Notes: generated by a model from the letters alone, not told the origin. Counted from the stretch's first letter, positions 45,972 to 57,861 are shown. The stretch is DNA of 64,000 nt from Papaver somniferum (GCF_003573695.1 NC_039361.1:94428279-94492278), one strand, 5' to 3'. Numbers and translations: made by a program.

Positions 45972-48900
45972 ATGACTCATTCTCGTGGTAGCGCTTCTGA
46001 AGATGATGTTTCTAGATAGGGAACTCCCAGAGAGGATGTTTCTACAGACGCGTCTTCCAGGAATGATGATTCTTCCAGAAATGATGATTTTGAGACTTCT
46101 CAGGAGAAAGAGGAAACTCCCAAAACTAAGAACTTTCCAAATGCTGAGGACAAATTCTTTGTGTATCTGTATAGGCCCAAAAACCGTCCCTTAGGTTCCT
46201 CGTTTAGGCTGCTTATAAATCCCAGGAGCACTACTCAGAACAAGTTGGTATCTCCTCCAGCAATAACTCGGTTCTGTTTGCAAGGGAAACATAATTTGGC
46301 TTCACATGTGGAACTCAAACTTTCTCGGAAGCCTCTGACACATTTCTCTAGATGGGCGAGACACATGCTGGGTCACAGCCGTGTAAAGACCTCGCTGGAT
46401 CGTGCACATGTGACACGAGCTATTCAAGCTGCTGAGGATTTAATCATTAATCATGATATACCAGGTATTGTGGATTTACTTGCGCGTTCGTGCATTCCTA
46501 ATAATACTTTCATATGCAGATGGGGAGAATTCACCGTTACTTTAGAAGATGTAGTTGCTTTGTTGCATCTTCCAGTCACTAGCAATTTCCCTGAAGAGAT
46601 CTCAGCTGAAGAAAAGGTGATATCATGCGTATTGGAAGCTAAAATGCACAAATTCAACGAGTCTCCCAAAATTTGCCATGCTCAATGGTTGAGATACTGG
46701 TGGCCGAGAGATGGAGTTCTTGAAGAACCTGTTGATGGTACCTTGAACATTGCTGCTTTCTTATGCTTGTGGCTCTCCAGAGATGTTCTTGAAGACAGTG
46801 GACATTTGTTAAAGACATTTGTGATTCCTTTCACCATAAAGATGGATAAAGGTGAGAAGATTCCCATTGGTAGTCTATTTTTGGATTCACTGTTTGCCAA
46901 TTTAGACTCCTTAGTTATAGACTCCAGCATCTCCAACGGCTTCATGAAAGTCGAAACATATGCTAATACTATGGTCCTCCAAGCCTTGATGTTGGAGCAT
47001 CTTGAGAGTTATGATCCAATTCCTCATAGCGTTTTGCAAGGACCCAATGTTGATACTCGTCCTGCTTTCCTCGAGAAGAATAATGCCAGGATTATGCATT
47101 GGTCTACAAAGCAGCCACAATACAACATATGCCTCACTGACATTTTAGACATCGAATCCGAGTTCAACTTTCGCCCCTGGGTGTCGGTCCCTCCTCTTTT
47201 CTCACAATTGATCAGTTTCAATACTGCTGAAGAAAATGTCATGTTGAGGACTAGTGCTGACCTGAATGACGGAGAGAGATCTTTTATATTGAGTTGCACT
47301 CCTGCTTACTTAGTATCAGTAATGCATGGAGAATTCCAGGTAGAAGAATATAACATCGATAGGGCAGCTCGAAAAATGGGAGTCGAACAGTGTGTTCCGG
47401 GTCATCGAATGAACAAGCCGTCAGTTGAGCATCTGAAGGCTCACTTAGATTGCACACATGTGGAGGGAGATGATTATTTATTCCCATGCTTTGACCGAGC
47501 TACCTATGTTACTCCGGGTTACATAGACTTATAGCGTCAACAACTTGAGAGCTTATATAAGTTTACGATGGATGTCCAGTCTTCGGTACGAGAATTTCCT
47601 CCCCCTGACATGATTTCTGATCGACCAAGGTTGAAATATCTTTCCCTTGGTGACAAAAGGAAAACGTCTCCAGAATATGCACAGGGAAGTGCTTCCCTCA
47701 TGATTTTTACAAAGGTATGACGATCGCACTTTAATTATTCATTGACTTTGTGATAGGATGGCCGTGCTGTGAGACCTCGAATCCATGCAAACTTCTTAGA
47801 TCTTCAATAAAGTCCCCAGGGCGGAGAAGGAAGGAGAAAGACATCTTATAGGATGATACCGAATAATGTGCAGTTCCCAGCCACTTCTTTGGTGAGTTGT
47901 TAGCACTTCCCTTATCGTTGAGATTTTCTTATCCATGTAATTAGGATCCTAAAAGAGTATTGTTAATTTGTTTCAGAATTTTGCTCCATCGACCATTGAC
48001 GGTCTTCACCTTGTTTCTAAAAGAACAATCCAGGAATCCAGCACCGATGATGAAGTGGATGTAAGTATCCTTTGTGTAAATGATTATGGATTTTCCTTGA
48101 TTGAAGTAATGACGATTATTGTTGACGTATACAGGAGGAGATTGTTGTGTAAATCCAACATGGTCATGCTATTCATTCGTCTTTGAATGGTGGTGAGAAA
48201 GAGAATCCTCAAGAATCGCGACTGAATGGAGATAATGGCGCTCCCAATGTTGATGCCGACCCTGTTAACCTTTCGAATGACTTGGAGACCCCTCAAGTAA
48301 GTATCCATTTTGTATTATCTTCATATAAGTATAAGGTTTCTGATTTGTTGATATAAAAATAAGAATTCCCATGAATAAGTGAAAAAATTTACCGAAATAC
48401 ATCACCAGAAAATTCAGAACTCAACATTTAGTAAAATTGCCATAAAATCTTCATCTAATGTCGGATTTTCGCGATCTACCCATGTATCCTCATACCCAGG
48501 AAATTTCCAAGCTTTTTCAAAGAAACTTTTTGAGTTTTGAGCAATTTTAGGGGTCGAAATAAGCAAAATAATAAACTTCCAGGAGACTTTCAGAAAAATT
48601 TCAGCTTGCATGTAGTTCGATGTTTTGGTCACATCGTTTTACTCGTTTATCCAATTGCTATGAAATTATGATATGTTGTAGAAAACATCTATACAAAGAG
48701 AATGGTATATGACGTAACCTTATATTCCTTACCAATTGCTCCCAGTTCGTCGTTTTATACAGGAAAGTGTAAAACTTCTTCAGACGAGCTTGTTGAAAAA
48801 CGTGTTTTTATGACTTCAGTGTTGTTTGCCCATATATTGAGCATATAATAAAGAACTTAGATGGTGTTCACTCAAATTCTAGAGTTTATGATTTCCTTTG

Positions 48901-49693
48901 GTTCTTATGCTTGAATCCTTCTAATCTCATGTAACCTTTGTATTAGGCGCCAAATGCCGAAGTTGAGAATAACAGAACCAATGTTGATGATTTGAGCAAT
49001 ATGGAGAATCAAAGTAGTGGCATCACCAGCTCTGCACCTTAGGGTCATGAGAATATCACTGCTGAAGCCGTTGAGGAAACTGAGACTTCAGTTGCTGTTG
49101 AAGTCGAGCAAAGAGCAGAAGAGACTGTTCTAGAAGAAGATGTTACAATGACTATAGAGGCTTCTCCAGTAGTTGACAATCGTATAGTAATACACGAATA
49201 TCCCAATGCAGGAATTATTTTTGAGCCTCCATTTGGTGCGCTACTCATATATCACGTATCTGTTGGCGGATTCAGCGTTCCCACTGGGTACGCCAATATG
49301 TATGTGAAGTTGTGGAAGATGTATGGTCATATTGTCGTTACAAGAGACGTTGTACACAGCTACTTCCTGATAATGCAATTAGGAAACATATTGCGTGTCA
49401 TAGATGATATTCGTACCAGGGCCAGAAGTACCGTCACTCGAGATGTACTCTTTGATTGGGAGTAAAACTTGGATAAATCTGAAGAACTTGGTTTTAACTT
49501 GAAGTGGCTTCGTCAGAAGATCAACACCATCAAGGATGCATTAGTGAAGAACATACCTTTTACCAGTGATGCTATGGTGAATAAAATAGTCAGGATTGCC
49601 AAGTTGACTGAATAGATGGAGTTGGAAAAAGCGGCCTTGCAAGTCTTGGATAATGTTGAGAAGCAAAAATCATACTTTGACGGCTTCCTTTAA
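45972..49693 (+). pseudogene. Plant mobile domain (PMD, PF10536-like) gene carried antisense in C3
   Basis: Five exons are supported by GT-AG sites: 45972-47714, 47757-47891, 47977-48060, 48135-48296 and 48947-49693. An acidic N-terminus is followed by the PMD (about residues 65-480): PGIVDLLARS, FICRWGEFTVTLEDVVALLHLPV, NIAAFLCLWLSRDVL, IPIGSLFLDSLFANLDS. The last exon encodes a separate conserved part (IIFEPPFGAL and GGFSVP) and a coiled tail. In-frame stops lie at 46017, 47532, 47808, 49040, 49463 and 49613. PMD proteins of plants (MAIN and MAIL1) act in the nucleus in silencing and gene expression, and PMD genes are known to be carried by transposons. This copy is antisense to its element. 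The longest intact stretch is 457 residues (46161-47534). Confidence 0.85.
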
Positions 49694-50069
49694 TTTTACT
49701 TTCCATAATCTCTTGAACTTTGAACTTCTGAGAGATGTAAGATCTTATTTTAGTTTTGGTTTTCTTGTTGGTTTTGGATAAGTGAATGACTGGGGATTTT
49801 CTTTTGGATTTTGGATTTGATAGATATTTTTCTTAAATAAAAGAACTTTGATAAATTGTTGAATTCAAATACTGAATGCAAGTATTGCAAACGTTTTGGA
49901 GGAATTGAAAATACAGGTAAAGAAAATCCTAAGATGCAAACTCCAGATGTCTTGAGCATTTTTCATGGATATAAAACACGCAATGTTGAATGTTTCAGGC
50001 GTCGAAAATCTTGAGCTAATTCTCATGAATCACTGGTATACTTGTCTTGCCCTTCATGTCAGCCAATTT
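49694..50069. other. Spacer between PMD gene and retroelement ORF
   Basis: About 375 bp, A/T-rich, with no gene seen. On the plus strand it would hold the 3' end of PMD transcripts. Confidence 0.4.
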
Positions 50070-50780
50070 TTAGTATCCTCCAACTACTGACTTAGCAATC
50101 ATAAAAGGCCTTTCCCAGTTAGAATTCTTTGTGGAATGAAAATTACGTTTAGTTGCCTTAAGAACCAAATATCCTTCACATAACTTGTTAGGCTTTGTTG
50201 CTCGTGCCCTGAATATCTTATGTTGGTTTGGAATTCCTCGTACGGTGGGATTCCATGTTGGTGAAGCTTTCCAATTCTGCAGCACATGTGGACACTCGTG
50301 CAAGGGAGAATATTTAGGATATTGATTGTGAAACTCGGTCATTATTCCAGCAATGACTGTGTTAGTGAGACGATGGATTCGTAGAGGTTCTGTATCTAAC
50401 CATTTGGTGAAGTATTGTTGAGGTGAGACTAACCACTCATAACATTTTATGATAGCTTGGTCATGAGTAAGATTGAGTCCCCGGATAAAGGTAGCATATT
50501 TGAAAGTTGATAATATAGACGCATGAGGGAGAATAAAACTTACCTGAGTGCGGAATCTTCTGACAAATTCATGTGCGCTTTCTTCAGGTTTTTGTGTAAG
50601 TCCTATCAGGGCTTGGACTTTCTCCAGATGCTTGAATGGTGGAGCATCCTCTATTTCTTCCGAGTCGGAGATTTCCTCTGAGTTAGAGCTTTCAATAACA
50701 TATAAGTGTGCAATTGAAGATATTGGAGTTACCTTTTCAGCATGAATCCATTTCCGTATAAGGATCATATCATATCCTGG
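50070..50780 (-). pseudogene. Mosaic retroelement ORF of C3 (protease-like, gag-like and integrase-tail parts)
   Basis: A 232-residue frame is open on the minus strand from ATG 50768. The first residues (DMILIRKWIHAEKVTP) resemble the end of a Tat-type retropepsin region (the ILLGRPWIH style). An acidic linker follows, then a gag-like block (KPEESAHEFVRRFRTQ, then ATFIRGL). The end (GYLVLKATKR and NSNWERPFMIAKSVVGGY) resembles the integrase C-terminus. The order is abnormal, so it is probably a deletion mosaic. The frame remains open upstream across the C1 insertion into 63939-64000. The assignment of each block is by resemblance only. Confidence 0.55.
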
Positions 50781-50989
50781 TGTTGATGGTGGTTTTTAGC
50801 TTATGGTTAAAATCGTAAAACCGTACAACTGGCATGACATCACTATGACCATTAACACATTTATTGAATCGATCAGCATGCCTACGTAAGAATTACCAGG
50901 GTACCTTTTTTATGTGTCATGTTCCACGGAAGAACCCTTAACATTGACCGAAATCATCTATGCCAAACCCTAATTCTCATGCTTCCGCG

Positions 50990-51400
50990 CCAAGGCATGC
51001 CAACCATGCCAGCCGCACCACTGTGCCAATGGCAAACCATGCCAGTCGCACCACTGTGCCAATGGCAAACCATGCCAGCCACATCTCCGCGCTAAGGCAT
51101 GCCAACCATTCCAGCCACACCACTGTGCCAATGGCAAACCATGCCAGCCACATCTCCGCGCCAAGGCATGCCAACCATGCCAGCCGCACCACTGTGCCAA
51201 TGGAAAAACATGCCAGCCACATATCCGCGCCAAGGCATGCCAACCATGCCATCCGCACCACTCTGCCAATGGAAAACCATGCCAGCCACATCTCCGCGCC
51301 AAGGCATGCCAACAATGCCATCCGCACCACTGTGCCAATGGAAAACCATGCCAGCGACGTCTACCGCGCCAAAGCATGCCAACCATGCTAGCTGCACCAT
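50990..51400 (+). repeat. 69-bp tandem repeat in C1 5' LTR
   Basis: About six copies built on ggcatgccaaccatgccagc, cgcaccactgtgccaatgg and ccacatctccgcgccaa. The period of 69 is a multiple of three, so several frames stay open across the array on both strands (23-residue repeats). Those frames are a by-product of the repeat. Confidence 0.9.
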
Positions 51401-51499
51401 GCGCCAATGGCATGCCAAACCCTTGGCTCCACCATGCCAAGCCAACCACACCTTTCCTTGGCCCCAACCATGCTAGCCGCACCATGCGCCAATGGCATG

Positions 51500-52510
51500 C
51501 CAAACCTTTGGCCCAAAACCCTAGTTATGGCCACGCCAAACCGCGCCAAGGCATGCCAATCACCTTGCCGCGCCATACCATGCCGACCTTCCCCATGTGG
51601 CTACCAAAACGAAGGCGTGCGACGATCAACGGTCACCCTTCCATCCTAGATGCAAATCCTAGCCGTCCAAGGTCGCCAAACAACGCATGGTAACCTTTGG
51701 CCCAAAACCCTAGTTTTGGCCACGCCAAACCGCGCCAAGGCATGCCATCCCACATGTGCCAATGGAATGCCAACCACCTTGCCGCGCCATACCATGCCGG
51801 CCTTCCCCATGCGGCTACCAAAATGAAGTCGTGCGACGATCAATGGCCACCTTTCCATCCTAGATGCAAATCCTAGCCGTCCAAGGTCTCCAAACAACGC
51901 ATGGTAACCTTTGGCCCAAAACCCTTGTTTTGGCCACGCCAAACCGCGCCAAGGCATGCCATGCCACATGTGCCAATGGCATGCCAACCACCTTGTCGCG
52001 CCATACCATGCCGGCCTTCCCCATGCGACTACCAAAACGAAGGCGTGCGACGATCAACGACCACCCTTCCATCCTAGATGCAAATCCTAGCCGTCCAAGG
52101 TCGCCAAACAACGCTGGTAACCTTTGGACCAAAACCCTAGTTTTGGCCACGCCAAACCGCTGCCACATGTGCTAATGGCATGCCAACCACCTTGCCGTGC
52201 CATACCATGCCAGGCCTTCCTTATATTTCTACCAAAACGAATGCTTGCAACAATCAACGACCACTTTTTCATCTAAGATGCAGATCTTAGCCGTCCAAGG
52301 TTACCAGCTAACGCATGACAACCTGTGGCCCTAGTTTGGTCGCGCCTAAACAAATCCAAAACCCTAACTTTTGGACGTGCCTAAACTGGGCCATATTAAA
52401 GCCTTACTGATCATACTTTCATGCCACTGGCTACCAAACGAAAGGTTGCAATAATAGACGGATACCTTCCTCTTAAGATGCAAAATCTCGACCGTTGAAG
52501 GTCACCACCT
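51500..52510 (+). repeat. About 216-bp tandem repeat in C1 5' LTR, five units
   Basis: The marker ccatcctagatgcaaatcct recurs at about 51641, 51855 and 52069, with decayed units near 52270 and 52470. Each unit also has ggccacgccaaaccgcgcc and a ctaccaaaacgaaggcgtgc block. Confidence 0.88.
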
Positions 52511-52836
52511 ATCCGGCAAGTCTCTCAAGCTCAACTTTCCAGACAACAACAACATGCTACATGTTTTCCACGAAAACACTCGAGACATCAACACATGTCA
52601 CAAACTGGGGGATGCTCATTGGGTATTGGTTTGGCGGTTTATAGCTTGCGGCGTACACTACGCTCGTTATAAGAAATTGTCATAAGGATGAGGCGGTTAG
52701 TAAATACAGGGATTAATGGTGAAACGCTTTCTTTTATGGAACATCAATTCCAAGCATTACCGGTTACCACCACCTTCCATTTACTCACCCGTTTTCCATT
52801 TCTTAATGAGACCAGAGTACGTTTCACTTCGACTTG

Positions 52837-52844
52837 TATAAATA
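52837..52844 (+). promoter_or_regulatory. TATA box of C1 5' LTR
   Basis: tataaata in cttgtataaataggc, identical context in the 3' LTR at 63555-63562. Confidence 0.65.
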
Positions 52845-53217
52845 GGCATTACCTATTTCCACCGAACAACAAGTTCTGGTCAGGAGCATACGACACTCAG
52901 AAAACGTTTGCTAGCCTTCCCATCTGTTAGCTTCCAACTTTTTGATACAAGTCACAAAAAAAATACTCTTCCAGAACCAACTATTCTGGTCTCGACACTC
53001 TCTTCGCTTCCCTCCCCAAAACCAACCCTTCTCCTCCTCTTTGTGACCGAAGCAAGTCTGGAACTGCCGTTTCTTGGTTTAGGCCGGATTTGTACAAATT
53101 GATCTCTCGAATCTAAAGTACTCCCTTGCAGTACATTGTTTAGGGTTTAGACTCGTTTCTCACCCACACGCCCGAAATTACCGAAATCAGCAGAAACCGT
53201 TTTCACCCTCAAACAAT

Positions 53218-53234
53218 TGGCGACCACAGTGGGA
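53218..53234 (+). other. Primer-binding site of C1
   Basis: tggcgaccacagtggga 2 bp after the LTR end, the same as in C2. Tat/Ogre-type site. Confidence 0.8.
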
Positions 53235-53879
53235 GATTGATCTTTCGGTTACAATGTCAATTTTTGACCATCGATCTCATGCTTCGACCCAGACATCAAG
53301 GCGGTAGAAGCAGGCGGTCCGCTCAGGGATCGACGACTCAGTTACCAGACGACCCGATTATCAGTCTTGACACGACGAGGAATGACTGTGGACTGCCTAG
53401 AGGTTAAAAGAGAATGATCCAACCAGGGGTCGACGACTCGATTATCAGATGAGACGACTGGGGACTTTCCACAATCACGGAGGTGCCTCCCGTAAAACTC
53501 GGTCTTACACCCGGAAGATTCCCTTTTCATCAGGAGACCTGAAAAACCGAGTAAGTCTTACCTAGACAATGGTTTGTTATTTCAAGTTTTCACGGGAATG
53601 ATAAAACCGAGAGCCATGTTATATTTCACCCCATGTCATCTATCGACACACAACACTCACGGTTCCATGGTTTTCCTGGGATGTTTACGTCACTTGCAAT
53701 CGTAACCAAGACAACATCATTCCCAAAAAAATCCATTCCAAAAGAATAATCCAAAACCCTCAAGGTAACATTTGTCTATCAACCCAAAAATCCAGGAAAT
53801 CAAAACCATAAACTAGGCGTTTCATTTTCCTTTCAAAAAAAAAACCTAAAAATAAGAAGTTCAGAAGACAGAAATACAT
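53235..53879. other. C1 region between primer site and PMD gene 3' end
   Basis: A short start-like frame (MLRPRHQGGRSRRSAQ, ATG 53279) corresponds in place to the gag start of C2 but stops at 53407. An imperfect direct repeat (tcgacgactc with attatcag) lies at 53331 and 53430. Otherwise I see nothing. Confidence 0.4.
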
Positions 53880-56566
53880 TCAAGGAAAGTTTTTCAACAG
53901 TGGCTTGCTCTTCTTAGCAAGAGCCTCCTTCGTGCTTTGGAGATCCGCCCTCTTCAACTTCAGCTTCCTGGAAAAATTTTCGACTTCTTCTTCCTGCTTC
54001 TTCACCATATCCGTAGAAGGACCTTCGACTATTTCGACCAACAACTTTTCAACCTCAGAGAAACCTTCAACGAACCAAGGAACATTGAACTCGAAGTTTA
54101 CACACATGTTCCGATGGAACCTCGAGCTCGAGATTACATCCTTAGAAATAGTATTACCGGTCATGTTGCACATATCGTCAATCAAAGACAAAATTTCCTC
54201 CACACGCTTAACCAACGCATGTTTGGATGGAACGATAAATCCCCCGATCAACACATGATCCGAATAAGGAACCAGGTATGGAGGGTTGAAAGTGGCGCCC
54301 GCGTCTACATAAAAAACCGGCAAGGGATTCCTAACGACAATTGCACATGCGACCGCTAGAGTACTCTCCATTGTCTGAGTCACAACGATGTTTTCATCTC
54401 GATCAACATCCATTTCAAGGTCGCCCGGTGCGGCTGCCACAATTGGAGACAAAGCTGTATCACCACCAGTCTCTGTCTCAGGGCCATCTTCAGAAATGGT
54501 TTCACCTTATGACATCACGGATTAGATATTTTCCAAAGAGAAAGAAAAAAAAACACATGCGGGAGACTCACTGATTCGCTTTCAGACTGGCTAGAGGAAG
54601 ATTCAACACTGCTGTCAGAAAAACTACTCTCACCACCACTGAACTCTGAGCTTTCATCCTTCTCGAGTTCCTGATCGCCACGGATAGGCTCAGCACCGCC
54701 ACCCTCCGTCTCGAGCAGCGATGTTTTATGACTACTTGCAAGTTTGGTAAAGGCGTTCACGTTGCTGAGACCCTAGGCAAGATACAAAGACGGATACTCA
54801 GGAAAGAAACAAGGATATACACGATCCAACTAAAGTCAAGAGGAAATCACACGTACCTGCATATTGGACGAACTGAAAGTCGGTAGGGATGTAAGAAACT
54901 GACTGGGAACCATCTGCACAGCTTTTAGATCTTCGGTCCTTCACTTGGGGACTATCTACATTCGGGCTAACGGATTTTCTCTCGGGCGAAGAAGGATCCC
55001 TCAGCAGTGGATGCTCCGCTAAAACCGCAGGAGAAGGCTTACCGCGACGGTTTTCTACCACATCATTCACGAATCCATGGAAAACGAGAAACTCATTCTG
55101 CCAGAATATGTTATATTTGGAGGTTGTAGATGGATTTCGTTCCGCAAGCAGGAAAGGGAGACTTTTACCCGACACAAGAACAGTAGCATCGAGAACAGTT
55201 GGCAACGAGACTTCTGGAACAACCGGCTGACGAACAAGTGGGATCCCTTGGTCAAAACCCATATGCCGATCCGCCATATCGATATTATAGGAGACTGCTT
55301 TGCAAGATCCTCGAAAGAAAGACGGCACATAACCGGGCGTGCAGCTTCGCATGAATACCATCTCTCCAACACTCATATCCTCTTTATCAGAAGACAAAGA
55401 CATTCTCGGAGCAGGAGCAACGGTACTGATATGAGTTATGGACGCATGCACTGGATCCCATGGAGGAAAATTGACCGTGTGCAAGTTTTCAAGGAATCCA
55501 ACCAGGTTCGAACCAATCTTTGGGAGCCTATCCGACCAGCGCAGTATCCTAGAGCCACCCTAAGACTCGGGAAGTACGGCCAACGGTTTTGGAGCATACC
55601 TTTCGAAGTGCTCCCACATCCATGCTTGGAGAAAGGCGGCATGAACATACGAATCCACTTTCATGTAACCATTTGAAGCGCACATGTCCGCGACCTGCTG
55701 ATCCAAGTGTGTGTACAGAGAACCAAGAAACAAGCCGCCAATAGGGAGAACGACACCTTTTTCCAATTTTATGGAAAACTTGATAAGTTCCAGTCTTATC
55801 TCCTTCTTACCCGAGACGTCATCGAAAATATCTCTGGATAACCAAAGAGCCAAGAACGCCGCGACATGAAGCGTACTATTCTTCTGATTCGGCTCCAACC
55901 CATCAGGAAACCACTGAGACACCCACCATCCATAGAAGAACCTCATCTCGTTTTATTTCCGAACGAATCCTTTTGATTTCACAACCAGAGCGGTGCACAT
56001 TTCTTCTTCATCTGCAGACAATTTGACATCGAGGTTTCCTATTACAGGAAGGTTCAGCAACACGGCCACGCTCTCTAAGGAGATAGTCATTTCACCCCAC
56101 CTGCATATGGCCATGTGAGTGTCTGGACACCATCTAGAAATAAAAGCAACCAAGCCTGGAATATCTTTCCTATTTGAAGCACTGCGGAAGCCGCAACATC
56201 ATCAATGATCTGCGCCTTGGTCAAACTGGCTTTTACACATTCCTGGCTCATCATGAATCACATCCATTTCTCAAAGGGATGCAATGGAATCACGGAGATT
56301 TTAAAGTCAATAGGAGAAGCATGATACTCTTTCCTCTGAAGACAAAATCTTATTACACCTCGTGGCCGAACCGACTGGGCCTCTCCTTCACTTTTCGGAC
56401 CAGTCAGAAGAATCGACACATACTTGGGATGATTTCTCCTAATCGTGGCGGATGTTGTAAAGAACTCATCATCTATGTTTGGATTGGAATTTCCAACATC
56501 TTTCGGTACGGCAGAACTTTTCTCAAATGATATCCTAACAAAAATTCTCTCACGCTACTTCCACAT
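53880..56566 (-). pseudogene. Plant mobile domain (PMD) gene carried antisense in C1
   Basis: Exons on the minus strand: 56566-54857, 54772-54573 and 54505-53880, with GT-AG borders. Exon 1 encodes the PMD: VIRFCLQ, then IPGLV, CRWGEMTISLESVAVLLNLPV, VAAFLALWLSRDIF and LPIGGLFLGSLYTHLDQ. Exon 2 is Ser/Glu-rich. Exon 3 encodes the same C-terminal part as the C3 copy (FNPPYLVPY, GGFIVPSKHA) and a Lys/Glu-rich coiled tail (EEEVENFSRKLKLK). Breaks: TAG at codon 4 (56557-56555), a TGA near 56247, a frameshift near 56180, TAA at 55955-55953, TAG at 55562-55560. It is homologous to the C3 copy but clearly diverged. The reading of the start codon is an inference. Confidence 0.8.
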
Positions 56567-57109
56567 TCGAAATAACTACAATGGAAAAATACGAAGAGAA
56601 ATTATTACGGAAAGTGCATGGAAATTATTTTATCAGACACATGAGATCCATCCTGGATGCAAGTTAATTTGTTTCAAAGTCATAATGCGCATAGGCAAAG
56701 AAATAGGGACAGAAAGACCCTGCATCACCTCCTTATGGCAAGACCGTACCCTGCAGCGGGAAATTTGCGCCCGGCCGAGGAGGCACGCCCCACCACGGGA
56801 ACCATACACACGGTCACACCTGGAAAAAGAAGTAAACCCTAGAAGCTAGGTTTTCGCGGGAAGGGAATGTCAATTACCAGCTCATGCATGCCTACTTTGC
56901 ATGGTAATTGAGGCGGCCAACATTACTACGGTGTTCACGCCTAAATGTTACTACAAGTTTGTGCAAAGCATACCTACCGCTAGGATTCATACCAACGCAG
57001 AAGGAACATTTATACAAGTTCATGAAAAGGTACGCCTACATCTAGGGTTTGCACTAACACAAAAAAAAAACAAAAAAACAAGAAAAGCAAGTCAAAGAGG
57101 AAGTGTTGG

Positions 57110-57215
57110 AAGACGTACCTGGGATTCGCTCGTCCGCTTTACTGTTACCACACGGACAGAATAAAAAAAAATATATAGGTGTGAAGTAAAAGAAGAGGCC
57201 GGCCCTCTTTTTATA
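57110..57215 (-). promoter_or_regulatory. Promoter and leader exon of the PMD gene in C1
   Basis: On the minus strand a TATA box (tataaaaag, 57215-57207) is followed by a leader and a donor CAG|GTACGT near 57118. An acceptor (ttccattgtag) lies about ten bases before ATG 56566. The layout equals that in C3, which supports a real captured gene with its own promoter. Confidence 0.5.
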
Positions 57216-57299
57216 GGCGTAATACTTGGAGGTTTGAATAAGGAAAAGACTTCCTATTTGAGTCAAGTAAGGAAAAGAGGCAACCGGGCCCGCGAAGAC

Positions 57300-57640
57300 C
57301 AATCACCATGCCAAGACCGTCCGCGCCATTTCCTTGGCCCCACCACGCCAAGTCGTCTGCCATGAGGACCGCGCCATGCCTTGGCCCCACATGTCAAGCC
57401 GTCCGTTGCCTCACCAAACCGCGCCATTGCCTTGGACCCACCACGCCAAGCCATCCGCCATGCTTGCCTCGCCAGGACCGCGCCATGCCTTGACCCCACA
57501 TGCCAAGACGTACGTGCATGCTTTGCCTCACCAAACTGCGCCATTGCCTTGGCCCCACCATGCCAAGCTGTCCGCGCCATGACTTGTCGCACCAACACCG
57601 ACAACTCGCCAAGCCAGCGTCATGATGTTCCCTAACCCAG
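57300..57640 (+). repeat. GCC-rich degenerate tandem repeat in C1 internal region
   Basis: Four or five degenerate units of about 80 bp with cgcgccatgccttggcccca, ccacgccaagccgtccg and similar. Related in style to the LTR arrays but a different unit. Confidence 0.7.
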
Positions 57641-57861
57641 CCAAGGTGATGCATAGCCATACTAAGCCGACGATCTTCATCTCACCACTTCACGGTCTAC
57701 ACCATGAATAGAATCTACGCAAGGACGCCAAACACGAGGATCATGGACTCTCCTTACCTCTCAAAAAAGGTTAGTCGGATCTTCCTGACCCGCCGCTTCG
57801 ATTTTGTCCTTGTCTGTCACCATCTTATGCTTACCTCGCAACAATGCTCCTGTTCCGAGCT

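Larger units (their letters stand above)
50781..53215 (+). repeat. 5' LTR of C1
   Basis: Starts TGTTGATGGTGGTTTTTAGC, ends caccctcaaaCA, 2435 bp. TATA box at 52837-52844. It carries the uninterrupted site gggtacctttttt (about 50897-50910) that in the 3' LTR is split by the E LTR. It contains a 69-bp and a 216-bp tandem array. Confidence 0.9.

Noticed and set aside
50990..51400. A CRISPR-like array of regular repeats
   Set aside because: There are no unique spacers. The whole unit is repeated, and the sequence is a plant LTR.
50960..51700. Long open frames on both strands with His/Met/Trp-rich repeats in the 5' LTR of C1
   Set aside because: They come from a 69-bp repeat (a multiple of three) that lacks stop codons. 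They have no conserved start and sit in an LTR.
54341..56842. Plus-strand frames of 77-199 residues across the C1 internal region
   Set aside because: They are shadows of the PMD gene, which is clearly on the minus strand by domain match and splice sites.
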